Positions 7,801 to 9,041 of a stretch of DNA of 9,041 nucleotides are shown one piece after another (positions within the stretch are counted from its first letter, which is position 1; each line of letters starts with the position of its first letter). The translations under genes were made by a program, and so were the position numbers. The notes beneath the pieces were generated by a model. It was not told the origin of the DNA and did no database searches. It saw nothing but the letters and a program-made list of their open reading frames with translations. This DNA comes from an uncultured Clostridia bacterium (lineage in GTDB: Bacteria; Bacillota_A; Clostridia; Christensenellales; Aristaeellaceae): assembly GCA_947165745.1 (NCBI GenBank), contig CAMVBO010000046.1, forward strand, positions 1-9,041, in the 5' to 3' direction.

Positions 7801-9041
7801 CTGGCAAGCTCTGAAGAAAGATATCCTGGAGCAGAGCTCCAGTGCGATTCTGGGCAATGCCCTGGATATGGTGGCTGGCAAGTTCTCCGGCAAGGGCTGG
7901 GACGCTTCCACGCTGAAGACGAACATGAAGGAAGCCTTCGCCAGGGCCATGGGCGGTTTCGTGGATCAGATGATCGAAACCACCATCAACAAGCTGGGCG
8001 ACCGGATCCCGCTGCTGACCCAGGCCAATGTGGAGCGCGTGAAGGAACTGAAGAAGGCGCTCAAAGAGAAGACCATGGATCAGCTTCGCGGCGATCTGTG
8101 GACGGATATCACCAAAACCTTCCGCGAGCAGGTCTACGACTACGAGAAGTATCTGATCAAGTACGCCGACGGCGATTTCGTGACCAACGCCAAGAATGAG
8201 CTGAAGGCGTGCCTGAAGGAATCCACCGTGGTCATGACCAATGAATTCCTGGATCAGCTGGCCGGACAGCTGGATGTGCGCTTCGAGAAGGAGCCGAAGA
8301 CGGACCGGCACATCATCTCCACCCAGGCGATCTCCGGTGCCGGCGCGAAAATGAACAGCGGCGCGGGCAGCCTGGCCATCAGCGTGGCGAACCTGACCAC
8401 CACCGCCGAAATCGCGGACAGCGCCAGCGGCGTGAACATCACCGGCGACGGCATGCTCTCGGTGAAAGCCGCGGAGCTGCGCCGCATCCGCACCCACGCC
8501 ACCGCGTCGGTGGACGCCCGGGGCGAGGCGGACAACGATCTGGGCGCGGGCAAAACCGAGGACAGCGAGACCGGCGGCGGCGCGGCCGCGCGCAAGACGG
8601 CCACCTATCAGGACAAGGTGACGGTCACCACCGGCGTGGGCGGCAGCGCTCACTTCGAGACCGGCGACACCGAGGACGACCTGATGGTGATGCTGGACGT
8701 GGAGGAGGGCTATACCCTGAAGGAGGGCGACGAAATCCCCATCTCCTTCAAGGACAAGGGTTCTGAGGACGAGGACCAGGCAAAAGCCGTGATCCTCAAA
8801 CGGGGCGACAGCTTCTATATCGAGCCCATGAAGGAAATCAAGGATTTCGATAAGTCCTATCAGAATGCCGACATCAAGGACCTGCTGATCAACATCGAAG
8901 TGGAGTTCGACGAGGTGCTCCACAAGGTCGTCAAGCCCGGGATCAGGGATGCCGCCGGCGCGAAGGAACTGGATGCTTCCGCCCTGACGGTGAGCGTCGA
9001 GGGCCGGGAGGAAAAGGATGGCGGCACCACGGCCCGGGTCG
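4772..9041 (+). CDS. Giant LktA-type filamentous adhesin, continuation after frameshift (partial at both ends)
   Basis: Seen: codon by codon this register has no stop from 4631 to 9041 and gives about 1,423 residues from 4772. It has no ATG, GTG or TTG at the junction. The first ATG (4865) sits inside a beta module without a convincing ribosome binding site, so this is the rest of the upstream protein and not a separate gene. Order by residue from 4772: four InlB-B-like modules 11-130, 134-226, 230-308 and 309-397; LktA-type solenoid 398-851 with motifs such as GVAGALAVQVGSVD and GVGIGIAINIV; a mainly alpha-helical insert 852-1179; short solenoid 1180-1281; InlB-B-like module 1282-1381; start of another module to the edge. 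Only two cysteines were seen (codons 5072-5074 and 8210-8212). Codon choice matches the first part, with the same near absence of TTA, CTA and TCA. The role is inferred as the distal part of an extracellular adhesive fibre. A gene caller may start it at 4865 or call it a fragment. Confidence 0.88.
4802..5161 (+). other. InlB-B-like repeat module 3 (just downstream of the frameshift)
   Basis: Seen in the downstream register: IQVSYNALKN opens a beta module with GTVAYDG, YYFRVQPNRDAGYTIDAYDA and an ending VWFFQPTGGNYAIPDGA then ITVNAVF. The V-x-P-x-x-x-x-GY centre and V-x-A-V-F end match the family. Upstream protein 4491-4766 (VFTLSETDAPNVDRVLISYY onward) may be part of the same unit or a further beta domain. 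It contains one of the few cysteines (5072-5074). Confidence 0.55.
5171..5449 (+). other. InlB-B-like repeat module 4
   Basis: Seen: AHGTVSMSVSEAKRGDEVEL leads into TLTAADGYAADKVQVSWF, and the module closes ITFTMPETSDADTSYIRITP followed by VF. This is the clearest family match in the window, with the GTV opening, the [KR]-x-G-D-x-V-x-[LV] strand, the A-x-D-G-Y centre and the F-x-M-P closing strand all present. Confidence 0.72.
5459..5695 (+). other. InlB-B-like repeat module 5 (short)
   Basis: Seen: ITIKKSDDIAVSEKDGKAWP, then GAQITVSPSEDKLKEGYKVT, then VTLTYNGQQHVF, then VEITAKLEP. It follows module 4 with almost no linker. The usual F-x-M-P strand is replaced by a V-P-E-E-L turn and the unit is shorter than its neighbours. 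Confidence 0.55.
5696..5962 (+). other. InlB-B-like repeat module 6
   Basis: Seen: RIVRVADSLRENGSLAPVSG, YVDPGDKVYVKVEPDDGYRL and the ending WYFTMPSDADTNTVVTLVGE then FEPG. The PGDKVYVKVEPDDGY centre and FTMP ending are canonical for the family. It closes the run of four modules before solenoid resumes. Confidence 0.7.
5963..7324 (+). other. Long LktA-type beta-solenoid region
   Basis: Seen: at least six copies of a 'Gly-rich, alternating-hydrophobic, then A-x-[VI]' signature: GAAAAIGVLNADNDVEI, GVAGALAVQVGSVDTSLAI, GVGAGIAVAVDSLNVTGVI, AIGGAFIVTWIADQARAIL, GAGAFVLNIQKNISRAEI and GVGIGIAINIVKMDNIARI. Most are followed by a strand such as LEVKSQN or VSVTASSD. A charged helical piece (LSKLQETIRNKTDRTADD, about 6596-6650) and a Gly/Lys linker (6920-7087) interrupt it. 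This is the strongest LktA-family signal in the window. Confidence 0.65.
6920..7087 (+). other. Gly/Lys/Gln/Asp-rich low-complexity linker
   Basis: Seen: GGVEGKKDGKSGKGGADKQ, then LLGGAGGIAGKYGKQDGS and NDAKGRQQAETAES lie between two solenoid repeats. The segment is glycine-rich and net basic, unlike the acidic linkers elsewhere. It is probably a flexible loop projecting from the fibre. Confidence 0.65.
7325..8308 (+). other. Unrecognised ~328-residue mainly alpha-helical insert
   Basis: Seen: Gly/Asn-turn beta protein ends at IARIGTG and is replaced by helix-like sequence: ARELELAAEIAKA, SLRTAMQKEIAEAITGLI, AGEVIVERLKKFPMSLVAPL, WWETTLEDVLKTVTAEYAG, LKTNMKEAFARAMGGFVDQM, VERVKELKKALKEKTMDQL and VTNAKNELKACLKES. 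Solenoid resumes at HIISTQAISGAGAKM (from 8309). Heptad-like Leu/Ile/Val spacing is evident, and there is one Cys (8210-8212). I do not recognise the family. No signal peptide, transmembrane helix or catalytic motif is apparent. It could be a folded head domain or a paired helical hairpin protruding from the fibre. Confidence 0.6.
8309..8614 (+). other. Short LktA-type beta-solenoid region
   Basis: Seen: GAGAKMNSGAGSLAISVANL, then TTTAEIADSASGVNITGDGM and LSVKAAELRRIRTHATASVD repeat the solenoid signature. It then runs into a Gly/Asp/Glu-rich tract, AGKTEDSETGGGAAARK, that leads to the next InlB-B-like module. It shows that the solenoid continues across the helical insert. Confidence 0.58.
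8615..8914 (+). other. InlB-B-like repeat module 7
   Basis: Seen: KVTVTTGVGGSAHFETGD opens the module, VMLDVEEGYTLKEGDEIPIS is the centre, and LLINIEVEFDEV is the closing strand. The F-x-M-P motif is represented only by a loose FYIEPMKE. It is acidic overall. Confidence 0.5.
8915..9041 (+). other. Start of InlB-B-like module 8, cut by window edge
   Basis: Seen: HKVVKPGIRDAAGAKELDAS then LTVSVEGREEKDGGTTARV to the last base. Its position directly after module 7 and its strand pattern suggest another tandem module, as in the 4802-5962 run. Too little is present to be sure. Confidence 0.3.

Noticed and set aside
7738..8199. 153-codon plus-strand open frame in another register
   Set aside because: It overlaps the helical insert in the supported register; its composition is typical of an off-frame translation of Lys/Glu codons.
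7667..8923. 418-codon minus-strand open frame
   Set aside because: Codon-aligned shadow ending at the sense TCA codon 7667-7669; the sense strand here encodes the helical insert and module 7.

Overview
The whole 9,041-base window lies inside one very large surface-protein gene on the + strand. The reading frame is already open at the left edge (codons from base 3) and still open at the right edge, so neither the start, signal peptide and promoter nor the stop, C-terminal anchor and terminator are visible. About 3,020 codons are present. No second gene, RNA gene, insertion sequence, CRISPR array or intergenic gap of any size is visible.

The frame breaks once. Coding runs in one register from base 3 to a TGA at 4800-4802 and resumes without loss of protein character one base back (-1), from about 4770-4790 to the window end. 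The second frame has no start codon at the junction and no stop in the window, so it is easily missed. The break is a one-base deletion (or equivalent) caused by a real mutation or by a sequencing or assembly error. No -1 slippery heptamer is present to suggest programmed frameshifting.

Architecture, left to right: acidic Glu/Pro/Gln tandem repeats (four 51-bp units, 6-209) and linker; an Ig-like or ZU5-like beta domain (495-902); the start of a beta-solenoid with five RTX-like glycine/aspartate repeats (1395-1691); a solenoid of the kind annotated as leukotoxin LktA family filamentous adhesin (about 1700-3233); a short Lys-rich helix (3234-3341); two InlB-B-like repeat modules separated by a Gln/Glu/Asp linker (3342-4136); solenoid (4137-4490); a run of four more InlB-B-like modules (4802-5962, with the frameshift just upstream); solenoid (5963-7324); a roughly 328-residue, mainly alpha-helical insert of unrecognised family (7325-8308); a short solenoid (8309-8614); and one complete plus one truncated InlB-B-like module (8615-9041).

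Organism (inference): the DNA is GC-rich with almost no TTA, CTA or TCA codons. InlB-B-like (Flg_new-type) modules are typical of Bacillota, and giant LktA-type adhesins occur in GC-rich gut or rumen Clostridia. Fusobacterium, the source of LktA itself, is AT-rich and does not fit. I therefore suggest a GC-rich anaerobic, host-associated clostridial lineage, with low taxonomic precision. The protein is probably an extracellular fibre or stalk for adhesion or cell-cell interaction. Nothing visible shows toxin activity.
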